From NCBI GenBank assembly GCA_944320285.1, contig CALUGX010000015.1, forward strand, positions 1 through 34,862: 34,862 nt of DNA, read 5' to 3'. The stretch comes from an uncultured Prevotella sp. Its GTDB lineage: Bacteria; Bacteroidota; Bacteroidia; Bacteroidales; Bacteroidaceae. Made by a program: the position numbers and the translations under genes. Shown here piece after piece: positions 26,024-33,553 of this stretch (its first letter is position 1; each line of letters starts with the position of its first letter). Below the pieces are notes generated by a model that searched no databases, was not told where the DNA came from, and saw only the letters and a program-made list of their open reading frames with translations.

Positions 26024-26139
26024 TGTAGGGACATAATTCATTATGTCCGTACGCTCTGAAAGAGCGTTTTTAATTGCTTGAATGACAGCGTAATACGTTT
26101 CTTGCGAAACGTGCGGACATAATGAATTATGTCCCTACA
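26024..26139. repeat. Inverted REP pair (BIME-like) next to a RAYT gene
   Basis: Two 26-bp perfect inverted copies (26024-26049, 26114-26139). Each is GTAGG joined to a palindrome GGACATAAT-TC-ATTATGTCC, the GTAG-foot plus palindrome layout known for REP elements. Between them lie two more hairpins: CGCTCT-GAA-AGAGCG followed by TTTTTAA (26052-26071, terminator-like) and CGTTTC-TTGC-GAAACG (26096-26111). The right arm ends 31 bp past the stop codon of the RAYT gene. The rest of the 25961-26170 gap shows nothing. Confidence 0.88.
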
Positions 26140-26170
26140 GAGGGTGATTGCCGTTGTCTTCCAAGTCGTA

Positions 26171-26701
26171 TTATCGCAATTTATTTAAATCATTGCATAT
26201 TTCGTCGGTGTTTTTTGTATGACATTGATTTATTTTGTCATATATCCAACGTTCCGGGTTCACCGTGATGTACTCATATATAAAGTCAAACATTCGCCGG
26301 TTTCTTATTATCATGTCGTAGAACGAGCGTTGCCATAGCCTCAAGCCAGGCATCTGTAGTCCTTTCTCTTCATTCCTTTTGCGGTAAGTACGCGATGTTA
26401 CGGCCTTGAATTGGCGCATTATCTCGGATATGTTCATTTCTTCTTTGTTGGCCAACAAGATGTGTATATGGTTTGGCATTACCACCCTGTTGGGTATTTC
26501 AATGCCTGTGAAGCGTGCCGGGAGTGCGTCGATACATTCTTCCACCATGTGCCCGGTTTCGTTTAGGCACAGCTTACCGTCACGGATGTGGCCGAACAGT
26601 TCACGTCTGTTATCGGTTACCATTGTTATGAAATAACACCCATTGCATGAATAATCATAACCTTTCAGCCGTAAGTTCTTATACTCACGCAATATCTCCA
26701 T
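26171..26701 (-). mobile_element. REP-associated tyrosine transposase (RAYT, Y1 transposase family)
   Basis: A 176-residue single-strand nuclease/transposase of the HUH-Tyr class. It shows the N-terminal RLKGYDYSCNGCYFITMVT, the HUH motif VVMPNHIHILL (His78, His80) and the downstream LWQRSFYDMIIRN with candidate catalytic Tyr128, then YITVNPERW. These features fit the RAYT group, which recognises GTAG-foot palindromes. A matching REP pair lies directly 3'. The gene starts 3 bp after the stop codon of the SpmAB-like gene, as if inserted exactly behind it. It is lower in G+C (55 of 120 bases at 26401-26520) than the neighbouring SpmAB gene (76 of 120 at 26821-26940), pointing to later arrival. 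It looks intact. Confidence 0.92.
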
Positions 26702-26704
26702 ACT

Positions 26705-27934
26705 TTAAAAGAACAGGTAGCACACCGCTATTGCTGCGATGACTCCCGCCAAATCGGCCAGCAGTCCGCAGGCTACGGCGTGGCGGGTGTAGCGCACGCC
26801 CACGCTGCCGAAGTAGACGGCGAGGATGTAAAAGGTGGTGTCGGTAGAACCTTGGAATATGCAGCTGAGCCGGCCCACGAACGAGTCGGCCCCGTAAGTG
26901 GCCATCGCGTCTACCATCATGCCGCGCGCGCCGCTGCCCGAAAGGGGCTTCATCAGTGCGGTGGGCAGTGCTCCTACGAAGTCGGTGTCGCCGCCGAGGG
27001 CCTCTACGATCCACGCCACGCCGTCAACAACGGCGTCCATAGCCCCGGAAGCGCGGAAAACGCCGATACCGACGAGGATTGCCACAAGGTAGGGAATTAT
27101 GCGCACGGCCGTCGAGAAGCCCTCCTTTGCGCCCTCGATGAAGGCGTCGTAGACGTTGACGCGCCGCCTCATGCCGGCCACGATGAAACCGACGATTACG
27201 CACATCAGCAGGATGTTGGCAGCCGAAGTGCTCACGAGGTTCATCCGTTCCTTGTCCATCGAGCCGAAGAGCCATATCACCGCTGTCACGGCGAGGCTCA
27301 TGCCGCCGAGCGTCAGCAGCATGGTGAGGTTCAGGAGATTGATGCGCTGGTACAGGCTGGTGACGATGACGCCCGCCAGGGTTGAGAAGAACGTGGCTAT
27401 GAGTATGGGTATGAACACGTCGGTGGGCTGGGCCGCGCCCATCTGCGCGCGGTAGACGAGTATCGACACGGGTATGATGGTAAGCCCGGAGGTGTTGAGC
27501 ACGAGGAACATTATCATCGGGTTAGTGGCCGTGTCCTTCCGTGTGTTGAGGCTTTGCAGCTGTTCCATCGCCTTCAGTCCCAGCGGTGTGGCGGCGTTGT
27601 CGAGGCCCAGCATATTGGCGGCGATGTTCATGAAGATGGAGCCTGTGGCGGGATGCCCCTTCGGAATGTCGGGGAACAGCTTGGTGAACACCGGACTTAG
27701 CACCTTGGCCAGGGCGTCTACCACGCCGCCGCGCTCGCCTATCTTCATTACGCCGAGCCACAGCGAGAGCACGCCCGTGAGCCCAAGTGAAATCTCGAAG
27801 GCTGTCTTGGCTGATGAGAACGTGGAGTTCATCATCGCGGGGAACACCTCGGCGTCGCCCATGAAGACAAGCCTCACAAGCCCTATGACGAAGGCTATGA
27901 GGAAGAATGCTATCCAGATGTAATTCAGTACCAT
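26705..27934 (-). CDS. SpmA/SpmB fusion membrane protein (two nucleoside-recognition/Gate domains)
   Basis: A 409-residue inner-membrane protein. The N-terminal half (NSTFSSAKTAFEISLGLTGV, GSIFMNIAANMLGLDNAATP, LGLKAMEQLQSLN) matches SpmA. The C-terminal half (GAKEGFSTAVRIIPYLVAIL, FVGALPTALMKPLSGSGARG, GSTDTTFYILAVYFGSVG) matches SpmB. In Bacillus these two are separate spore-core-dehydration proteins; fused versions are common in non-sporulating Bacteroidetes, where the role is unknown, possibly transport or signalling. A canonical promoter lies immediately upstream. The RAYT gene follows after 3 bp. Confidence 0.9.
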   Translation of the reverse strand: MVLNYIWIAFFLIAFVIGLVRLVFMGDAEVFPAMMNSTFSSAKTAFEISLGLTGVLSLWLGVMKIGERGGVVDALAKVLSPVFTKLFPDIPKGHPATGSIFMNIAANMLGLDNAATPLGLKAMEQLQSLNTRKDTATNPMIMFLVLNTSGLTIIPVSILVYRAQMGAAQPTDVFIPILIATFFSTLAGVIVTSLYQRINLLNLTMLLTLGGMSLAVTAVIWLFGSMDKERMNLVSTSAANILLMCVIVGFIVAGMRRRVNVYDAFIEGAKEGFSTAVRIIPYLVAILVGIGVFRASGAMDAVVDGVAWIVEALGGDTDFVGALPTALMKPLSGSGARGMMVDAMATYGADSFVGRLSCIFQGSTDTTFYILAVYFGSVGVRYTRHAVACGLLADLAGVIAAIAVCYLFF

Positions 27935-27942
27935 ACAATTTG

Positions 27943-27973
27943 CAAAGATAAGCTAAATTGGACGTAACGCAAA
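27943..27973 (-). promoter_or_regulatory. Canonical Bacteroidetes promoter of the SpmAB-like gene
   Basis: On the minus strand TTTG (27973-27970), exactly 19 nt, then TATCTTTG (27950-27943): a full match to the TTTG-N19-TAnnTTTG pattern. The start codon at 27934 is only 8 nt past the -7 element, leaving a leader of a few nucleotides. Confidence 0.82.
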
Positions 27974-28045
27974 ATAATAAGGTGAAAAACCGCAGCAGTT
28001 GCATCCGACAGCCAAGCATAATACCCACACCTCTAACACCTAACA

Positions 28046-28425
28046 CCCACCCCAACCCTCCCGAAGGGAGGGAGCTTGATATGATTTTGTAGGTTAAGAA
28101 GGGCTCATCCGGTTTATTAGAACCATTGGTTTTATTTGCCAAAATGTGTTTGGTTGGACGGATGGTATTTTGTAAAAGGCAAACGGCGTCGTAAAAGATG
28201 CCAAACGGCAATGCGAAAGGGCACGTTTTGCAGCGCAAAACGTGCCCTTTCGCAAAGTGGCTGATAATCAGTGGCTTGGACGATCGGGAGAACCGGGAAC
28301 TCTGGGAGAGCCGGGAGAACTGCGCCACCTCCGACCCACAAAACATATTAGGCCCCTCCTTTGGGAGGGTCGGGGTAGGCTTCAAGGCATATTAAGCTCC
28401 CTCCCTTTGGGAGGGTTGGGGTGGG
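28046..28425. repeat. Composite mosaic intergenic element, copy 4 (about 380 bp, most complete)
   Basis: Left end 28046-28083 (CCCACCCCAACCCTCCC, GAA, GGGAGGGAGCTTGATATG). Then 9-bp units 28107-28142 (ATCCGGTTT, ATTAGAACC, ATTGGTTTT, ATTTGCCAA), a tail with TTTTGTAAAAGGC and GTAAAAGATGCC, a 20-bp perfect hairpin (arms 28212-28231 and 28235-28254, AAAGGGCACGTTTTGC), CTGATAATCAG (28261-28271), a second 9-bp run 28285-28320 (CGGGAGAAC, CGGGAACTC, TGGGAGAGC, CGGGAGAAC), an inner right-type end (28344-28379) and the outer right end (about 28388-28425). It fills the 508-bp gap between the SpmAB-like gene and the M16 peptidase, which holds no gene. Confidence 0.82.
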
Positions 28426-28442
28426 TGTCGGGTGTTCGGTAT

Positions 28443-29672
28443 TCACACAAACATCAGCGTTGTCATCCTGTCTTTGCAGAACACGTCTTGCGCCACGGCC
28501 TGTATGTCCCCGGCCGTCACCTCGTCAACGCGGGCCATCAGGCGGGCGGGGTCTTTCTCTATGCCGTGGTGCAGATAGCTGCGGCCGAAGTCGATGGCGA
28601 AGCTCTCGCGGTTGTCGCACGCCACGCCTATCTGCCCCTTTATCTGCTGCTTGGCGGCAGCCAGGGCCGTGGGCGAGAGCGGCTTTTCGGCCATTTTATC
28701 GAGCTCGCGCCTTACCAGGCGGCGGCATTTGGCGACGTCGTGCGGGTCGCATCCGAAGTAGGCGCACCACATCCCCGTGTCCGAATAGCTCACCATCGAA
28801 CTGTCAACCGTGTAGACCAGTCCGTGCCTCTCGCGCAGCGCGATGTTCAGCCTCGCGTTCATGCCTGGGCCGCCGAGTATGTTGTTCATCAGGTAGAGCG
28901 CGTGGCGGCGCGCGTCGTGGGCGTCGTAGGCCCTGTTGCCGGTCATCACGTGGGCCTGGTGGGTGCCCCGCGCCACGGTCTCTTCGCGCCGTTCATAGGG
29001 CGGCACAGCCACCGTGAAGCTCCTCTCATGCAGCGGTTCGGCGTGCGGGAAGCCGGCTGTGGCCTTCTCCAACAAGCGCACTAATCGGCTGAAACTGATG
29101 TCGCCATAGGCGAAAAACACGGCGTTCTCCGGGCGGTACAACTTCTGCGTGAAGCGCACGGCGTCGGCCGTGGTGTATGTGCGCAGGCGTTCCTGCGTGC
29201 CGAGGATGTTGTGTCCGAGGGGATGTCCGGCGAAAATGATGTTCTCGAACCGGTCGTAAATCAGCTCCGCCGGCGAGTCGTTGTAGCTCTCTATCTCGTC
29301 GCATATCACCTCCACCTCCTTGTCAATCTCCGCCTGCGGGTACGTGCTGTGCAGCACGATGTCGGCCAGCAGGTCTACGGCGCGCGGCAGGTGCTCGCGC
29401 AGCAGGGCCGAGTAGAACACAGTGTCCTCCTTGTTGGTGAAGGCGTTGAGGTCGCCGCCCACCCGTTCCAGGCAGTTCAGTATCTGTATCGGCCTCCGTC
29501 GCGCCGTGCCCTTGAATGTCACGTGCTCGCAGAAGTGGGCCAGGCCCTCCTCTCCCGGCAGCTCGTCGCGCGTGCCGGCGCGCAGGGCGAAGCCGCAGTA
29601 GACCACGGGCGACGCCGATGCGAGGTGGATGACGCGCAGCCCGTTGCTCAAAGTATGTGTGTTGTAATTCAT
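28443..29672 (-). CDS. M16-family zinc peptidase
   Basis: A 409-residue peptidase with the inverted zinc motif HFCEH (His46, Glu49, His50, counting from the ATG at 29672) and the third ligand Glu126, 76 residues after His50 (VICDEIESY). The second M16 half (about 200-400, NNILGGPGMNARLNIALRER, GLVYTVDSS, YFGCDP) has the typical R/Y substrate-binding context. A TTG two codons upstream is in frame, but the ATG at 29672 fits better. There is no signal peptide, so it is probably cytoplasmic; single-gene Bacteroidetes M16 proteins are generally annotated as processing peptidases. Divergent from the PfkB-family kinase gene. Confidence 0.92.
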   Translation of the reverse strand: MNYNTHTLSNGLRVIHLASASPVVYCGFALRAGTRDELPGEEGLAHFCEHVTFKGTARRRPIQILNCLERVGGDLNAFTNKEDTVFYSALLREHLPRAVDLLADIVLHSTYPQAEIDKEVEVICDEIESYNDSPAELIYDRFENIIFAGHPLGHNILGTQERLRTYTTADAVRFTQKLYRPENAVFFAYGDISFSRLVRLLEKATAGFPHAEPLHERSFTVAVPPYERREETVARGTHQAHVMTGNRAYDAHDARRHALYLMNNILGGPGMNARLNIALRERHGLVYTVDSSMVSYSDTGMWCAYFGCDPHDVAKCRRLVRRELDKMAEKPLSPTALAAAKQQIKGQIGVACDNRESFAIDFGRSYLHHGIEKDPARLMARVDEVTAGDIQAVAQDVFCKDRMTTLMFV

Positions 29673-29682
29673 AACCAAGGCG

Positions 29683-29690
29683 CAAAATTA
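29683..29690 (-). promoter_or_regulatory. -7 promoter element TAATTTTG of the M16 gene
   Basis: On the minus strand TAATTTTG matches TAnnTTTG, 10 nt before the ATG at 29672, implying an almost leaderless mRNA. No TTTG at the -33 position. Confidence 0.55.
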
Positions 29691-29744
29691 AGCGTTTTTT
29701 ACGAGTTTAACACGCGACACATCATATAAAAAGCATTTTTTTAC

Positions 29745-29752
29745 TATCTTTG
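29745..29752 (+). promoter_or_regulatory. -7 promoter element TATCTTTG of the PfkB-family gene
   Basis: TATCTTTG matches TAnnTTTG and lies 34 nt before the ATG at 29787. No clear -33 TTTG. It shares a 114-bp divergent gap with the M16 promoter. Confidence 0.65.
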
Positions 29753-29786
29753 CGCCGCAAACAAAGCATAAATTTTACATCAAACA

Positions 29787-30728
29787 ATGCGCAAGGTAAT
29801 AGGAATCGGTGAGACCGTGCTGGACATAATCTTCAAGGGCGGTCAGCCCGTGAGTGCCGTGCCGGGCGGCTCGGTGTTCAACGGCATCGTCTCGCTGGGG
29901 CGCGCCGGGGTTCCGGCGGTCTTCATCAGCGAGGTGGGCGACGACCGCATAGGCAGCCGGACGGTGGACTTCTTGAGGGACAACGGCGTTGACGCTACGC
30001 TCGTCAGCAGGTACCGCGGTACAAAATCGCCCGTGTCGCTGGCGTTTCTCAACGATGACAATGACGCCGAATATATCTTCTACAAAGACCATCCGCACGA
30101 CAGGCTGGACTACGCCACGCCCGAAATCAACCGCGACGACATCCTGATGATAGGCTCTTACTACGCCGTGAACCCCGTAATCCGCCCGCAGGTGGCCGCC
30201 ATGCTCAACGCCGCGCGCGACAAGGGAGCCATAATATATTACGACGTCAACTTCCGCGCGGCCCACGCCGACGAGGTGATGAAGCTCACGCCGAACATCC
30301 TGGAGAACTTCGAGTACGCCGACATCGTGCGCGGCAGCCGCGAAGACTTCAACGTGATGTACCACATGGACACGCCCGACAAGGTGTACAACTCGCAGGT
30401 GTCGTTTTACTGCAAGAAGTTCGTCTACACCGACGGGGCGGCAGCCGTGGAGCTGCGCGGCGACGGCGGACTGCGCAAGAGCTACCCCGTGACGGGCACG
30501 GACACCGTGAGCACCATAGGAGCAGGCGACAACTTTAACGCCGGACTGGTGTACGGCTTGGTGAAATACGGCGTCACCCGCGACATGATGGACGGCGCGA
30601 TAAGCGAACAGACGTGGGACGGCATCATGCGCTGCGCCCTCGCGTTCTCGGCAAACTGCTGCAAAAGCATAGGTAACTCCGTCGACAAAGATTTCGGCGA
30701 AGCCATGAGGACGGGGCTGAAAAAATAG
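29787..30728 (+). CDS. PfkB-family carbohydrate kinase
   Basis: A 313-residue cytoplasmic ribokinase-superfamily kinase. It has the N-terminal IGIGETVLDIIF, the first PfkB signature region VPGGSVFNGIVSLGRAG, and the C-terminal signature DTVSTIGAGDNFNAGLVYGL with catalytic base Asp248 in the GAGD anion hole. It transfers phosphate from ATP to a sugar; fructose is a common substrate of Bacteroidetes homologues, but the sequence does not decide it. The next gene (flavodiiron protein) follows after 119 bp containing a hairpin and 9-bp repeats. Confidence 0.9.
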   Translation: MRKVIGIGETVLDIIFKGGQPVSAVPGGSVFNGIVSLGRAGVPAVFISEVGDDRIGSRTVDFLRDNGVDATLVSRYRGTKSPVSLAFLNDDNDAEYIFYKDHPHDRLDYATPEINRDDILMIGSYYAVNPVIRPQVAAMLNAARDKGAIIYYDVNFRAAHADEVMKLTPNILENFEYADIVRGSREDFNVMYHMDTPDKVYNSQVSFYCKKFVYTDGAAAVELRGDGGLRKSYPVTGTDTVSTIGAGDNFNAGLVYGLVKYGVTRDMMDGAISEQTWDGIMRCALAFSANCCKSIGNSVDKDFGEAMRTGLKK

Positions 30729-30734
30729 CAATGG

Positions 30735-30761
30735 CAGGGCGTATAGGAACTGTCCGCCCTG
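30735..30761 (+). terminator. Hairpin after the PfkB-family kinase gene
   Basis: CAGGGCG (30735-30741) pairs with CGCCCTG (30755-30761) over a 13-nt loop, 7 nt after the stop codon. There is no T-run, so it is a weak terminator candidate. Confidence 0.4.
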
Positions 30762-30769
30762 TAAGTCAT

Positions 30770-30822
30770 ATCCCGCCAATCGACATATCCGACCCATTGG
30801 CCTTATCATTCCCATTCAATGA
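30770..30822. repeat. Tandem 9-bp degenerate repeat upstream of the flavodiiron gene
   Basis: Units ATCCCGCCA, ATCGACAT (8 bp), ATCCGACCC, ATTGGCCTT, ATCATTCCC, ATTCAATGA keep the 9-bp phase and resemble those at 4996-5084 and 7063-7142. Confidence 0.65.
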
Positions 30823-30847
30823 ACGATAAACTAAAACAAGCATAACC

Positions 30848-32044
30848 ATGATTGAGATTACAGACAAAATCTATTACGTCGGCGTCAACGACCGCAACAA
30901 GGAACTCTTCGAGGGCCTGTGGCCGTTGCCCAACGGTGTTTCGTACAACTCTTATCTTATAGACGACGAGAAAGTGTGCCTCATCGACACTGTTGAGGTT
31001 GACTTCTTCATGCCATACATCAAGAACATACGTGAAGTGTTGGGCGACCGGCAGGTTGACTATCTTGTGATTAACCACATGGAGCCTGACCACAGCGGCG
31101 CCATCGAGCTTATCCGTAAGTATTACCCCGGCGTGAAAATCGTGGCCAACAAAAAGACGTTTGGCATGATAGAGGGCTTCTACGGCATCGCGACGGACGA
31201 GCTGGAAGTCAAGAACGGCTCTACGCTCAGCCTCGGAAAGCACGAGCTTACGTTCGTGTTGACGCCGATGGTGCACTGGCCTGAGACGATGGTCACGCTC
31301 GAAACTACCACCCACACGCTGTTTTCGGGCGACGCCTTCGGATGCTTCGGCGCGCTCAACGGCGGCATCATCGACTCTGAAATCAACTGCGACACGTTCT
31401 GGCTGGAGATGGTTCGCTATTACTCTAACATAGTAGGCAAGTACGGAACGCCCGTGCAGAACGCCCTGAAGAAGCTGGAGGGAGTGCAACTCGACTACAT
31501 CTGCTCTACGCACGGCCCCGTCTGGCACGAGTATATCGACAAAGTGATAGGCATTTACGACCGTCTCAGCCGTTACGAGACCGAGGAAGGCATCGTAATC
31601 TGTTACGGAACTATGTACGGCAACACCGAGCGCATGGCCGAAGTGATAGCCCGCGCCGCAAGTCAGGCCGGCATCAAGAACATCGTAATGTACAACGTGT
31701 CGAAGACCCACCACTCTTACATCATACGCGACGTGTTCCGTTACCGCGGCCTTATCGTCGGCGCGCCTACTTACAACGCAGGACTTTATCACGAGATGGA
31801 AGTGCTGCTCAGCGAGCTGGCCGGCAAGGACATCAAGAACCGCCACTATATTGGCTGGTTCGGAAGCTACGCCTGGGCCGGCAAGGCCGTCGAGTGCATA
31901 AAGAACTGGAATGACACGCGACTCAAGTTCGAGCCCGTAGGCGTGCCCGTAGAGATGAAACAGAGTCTCAAGGGCGACACCTTCGCGCAGTGTGAAGCCC
32001 TCGGACGGGCAATGGCCGACCGCCTGAAGCAGGACAGGGATTGA
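30848..32044 (+). CDS. FprA-family A-type flavoprotein (flavodiiron protein)
   Basis: A 398-residue cytoplasmic enzyme reducing O2 to water and/or NO to N2O. The N-terminal beta-lactamase-like domain carries the diiron ligands His77, Glu79, Asp81 (NHMEPDHSG), His143 (MVHWPETM), Asp162 (SGDAFGCFG) and His222 (STHGPVWH), a complete set. The C-terminal flavodoxin domain starts near residue 250 with the FMN loop YGTMYGNTERMAE and continues with GAPTYNAG and GWFGSYAWAG. No rubredoxin domain is fused, so it is class A. It protects anaerobes from oxygen or host NO. No promoter was found in the upstream gap; co-transcription with the kinase is possible. Confidence 0.95.
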   Translation: MIEITDKIYYVGVNDRNKELFEGLWPLPNGVSYNSYLIDDEKVCLIDTVEVDFFMPYIKNIREVLGDRQVDYLVINHMEPDHSGAIELIRKYYPGVKIVANKKTFGMIEGFYGIATDELEVKNGSTLSLGKHELTFVLTPMVHWPETMVTLETTTHTLFSGDAFGCFGALNGGIIDSEINCDTFWLEMVRYYSNIVGKYGTPVQNALKKLEGVQLDYICSTHGPVWHEYIDKVIGIYDRLSRYETEEGIVICYGTMYGNTERMAEVIARAASQAGIKNIVMYNVSKTHHSYIIRDVFRYRGLIVGAPTYNAGLYHEMEVLLSELAGKDIKNRHYIGWFGSYAWAGKAVECIKNWNDTRLKFEPVGVPVEMKQSLKGDTFAQCEALGRAMADRLKQDRD

Positions 32045-32053
32045 TTCGGGAAT

Positions 32054-32136
32054 AAAAATGAATAATGAAAAATCAGGCTTGCGCCGCCGTAACAGGCGGT
32101 AACCACCGCCCATACGATTTTTCATTATTCATTTTT
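32054..32136. repeat. AT-rich inverted repeat before the symporter gene
   Basis: Perfect 21-bp arms (32054-32074 and 32116-32136; core AATGAATAATGAAAAATC) surround a second hairpin GGCGGT/ACCGCC (32095-32110). Downstream to 32195 there are further CATTATTCATTTTT copies. The block can form a large cruciform or an RNA hairpin followed by T-rich sequence. Confidence 0.7.
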
Positions 32137-32202
32137 TATCGTCATTATTCATTTCTTTGTTGCTCATTATTCATTTTTCATCATTCATTTTACCTTAAAT
32201 CC

Positions 32203-33372
32203 ATGAAAAAGATACGTTTCGGACTGTTGCCGAGGATTATCGTTGCCATCGTGTTAGGCGTGGCCTTGGGCAACGTGATGACTGAACCGTGGATACGTCC
32301 GTTCATCACCTTCAACGCCATTTTCAGCCAATTTCTCGGCTTTCTCATCCCGATAATCATCGTGGGGCTGGTGACTCCGGCCATAGCCGGCATCGGCAAG
32401 ACCGCCGGCAAGATGCTCCTGGCCACCGTAGCCATAGCCTACGCCGACACCGTGCTGTGCGGATTGCTGGCCTACGGCACCGGCAGCGCGCTCTTTCCCG
32501 CCATGACCGAGGGGCTGGCGGGCGCCTCCGCGGCGGGCGTCGGGCAGGGCGTGGAGCCGTATTTCACCATCGCCATACCGCCGATGCTCGACGTGATGAG
32601 CGCCCTTGTGCTCTCGTTCATGATGGGGCTCGGCATCGCTTACGGCAACTGCGAGGTGCTCCGTCGCGGCGCCGGCGAGCTTATGGGCATAATAAGCAAG
32701 GTTATCGAGAAGGCCGTAATCCCGCTTCTGCCGCCTTACATCTTCGGTATCTTCCTCAATATGACGGCCAATGGCGAGGCATATTCCATAATGACGGTGT
32801 TTGCGAAGATTATCGTTGTAATCTTCATCCTTCACATCGTGATACTTCTTTACCAGTTTGGCGTGGCCGGACTGTTGTCGGGGCGCAACCCTCTGAAGCT
32901 GCTTTGGCGTATGCTGCCGGCGTATTTCACTGCCCTTGGCACGTCGTCCTCCGCAGCCACAATCCCCGTGACGCTCAGGCAGACCGAGCTTAACGGTGTG
33001 AGCAAGGACGTGGCCGGGTTCACCGTTCCGCTCTGCGCCACTATCCATATGTCAGGCTCTGTGATGAAGATAACGGCCTGTGCCCTCACGATATGTATGC
33101 TCAAGGGTATGCCCCACGACCCCGCGCTGTTCACGGGCTTCATCCTTTTGTTGTCGGTGATGATGGTGGCCGCGCCCGGAGTGCCCGGCGGTTCTATCAT
33201 GGCCGCGCTTGCGCCGCTTGCGTCGGTGCTCGGCTTCGGCGAGCAGGACCAGGCCCTGATGATAGCCCTCTATATAGCGATGGACAGTTTCGGCACGGCC
33301 TGCAACGTGACGGGTGACGGAGCGGTGGCCATTGTCATAGATAAGTTTTTCAGCAGGCAAGCGGATAAGTGA
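32203..33372 (+). CDS. Dicarboxylate/amino-acid:cation symporter (DAACS), possibly neutral amino acid type
   Basis: A 389-residue inner-membrane secondary transporter. The ATG at 32203 (MKKIRFGLLPRIIVAIVLGV) is preferred; the longer frame from 32065 is coded by AT repeats. The fold signatures are present: hairpin 1 GTSSSAATIPVT, hairpin 2 APGVPGGS, and the substrate/sodium helix AMDSFGTACNVTGDG. Compared with GltPh, Asp394, Thr398, Asn401 and Asp405 equivalents are kept (Asp361, Thr365, Asn368, Asp372), but the Arg397 position is Gly364 and Asp390 is Tyr357. The Arg binds the side-chain carboxylate of aspartate/glutamate, so a neutral substrate such as serine or threonine is more likely. Confidence 0.9.
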   Translation: MKKIRFGLLPRIIVAIVLGVALGNVMTEPWIRPFITFNAIFSQFLGFLIPIIIVGLVTPAIAGIGKTAGKMLLATVAIAYADTVLCGLLAYGTGSALFPAMTEGLAGASAAGVGQGVEPYFTIAIPPMLDVMSALVLSFMMGLGIAYGNCEVLRRGAGELMGIISKVIEKAVIPLLPPYIFGIFLNMTANGEAYSIMTVFAKIIVVIFILHIVILLYQFGVAGLLSGRNPLKLLWRMLPAYFTALGTSSSAATIPVTLRQTELNGVSKDVAGFTVPLCATIHMSGSVMKITACALTICMLKGMPHDPALFTGFILLLSVMMVAAPGVPGGSIMAALAPLASVLGFGEQDQALMIALYIAMDSFGTACNVTGDGAVAIVIDKFFSRQADK

Positions 33373-33436
33373 AGATTTGGCGTGCCGGCAAGCAGCTTGG
33401 TGACGTGCCGGCGGTGGCGGGTTGTTGAGTGAGTCA

Positions 33437-33549
33437 TGCCCGGCATTCCGGATTTCCCGCCGTCCAAAATCTCCGATAATGCAAAAGGCATGTTTTGCAA
33501 CGCGATTTGCGGCCTTTTGCGGCAGGTCATGCAACAGGCTGTTTATCAG
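33437..33549. repeat. Partial mosaic element between the symporter and the LOG gene
   Basis: 9-bp units (ATGCCCGGC, ATTCCGGAT and drifted ones, 33437-33480), an imperfect hairpin GCAAAAGGC (33481-33489) / GCCTTTTGC (33512-33520), and CTGTTTATCAG (33539-33549) ending 5 bp before the LOG stop codon. This is the module order of the core of the copy at 28046. Both element ends are missing. The direct repeat CGTGCCGGC at 33381-33389 and 33404-33412 lies just before. Confidence 0.6.
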
Positions 33550-33553
33550 CGTG

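Noticed and set aside
26705-27934. Evidence for sporulation because of Spm-type domains
   Set aside because: Fused SpmAB proteins are common in non-sporulating Bacteroidetes, and no other sporulation gene is present.
28443-29084. Long plus-strand frames antisense to the M16 peptidase
   Set aside because: Shadow of the real gene; HxxEH and the third zinc ligand are clear on the minus strand.
32065-32202. A 46-residue N-terminal extension of the symporter
   Set aside because: It is coded by AT-rich inverted repeats; the ATG at 32203 gives the normal family N-terminus.
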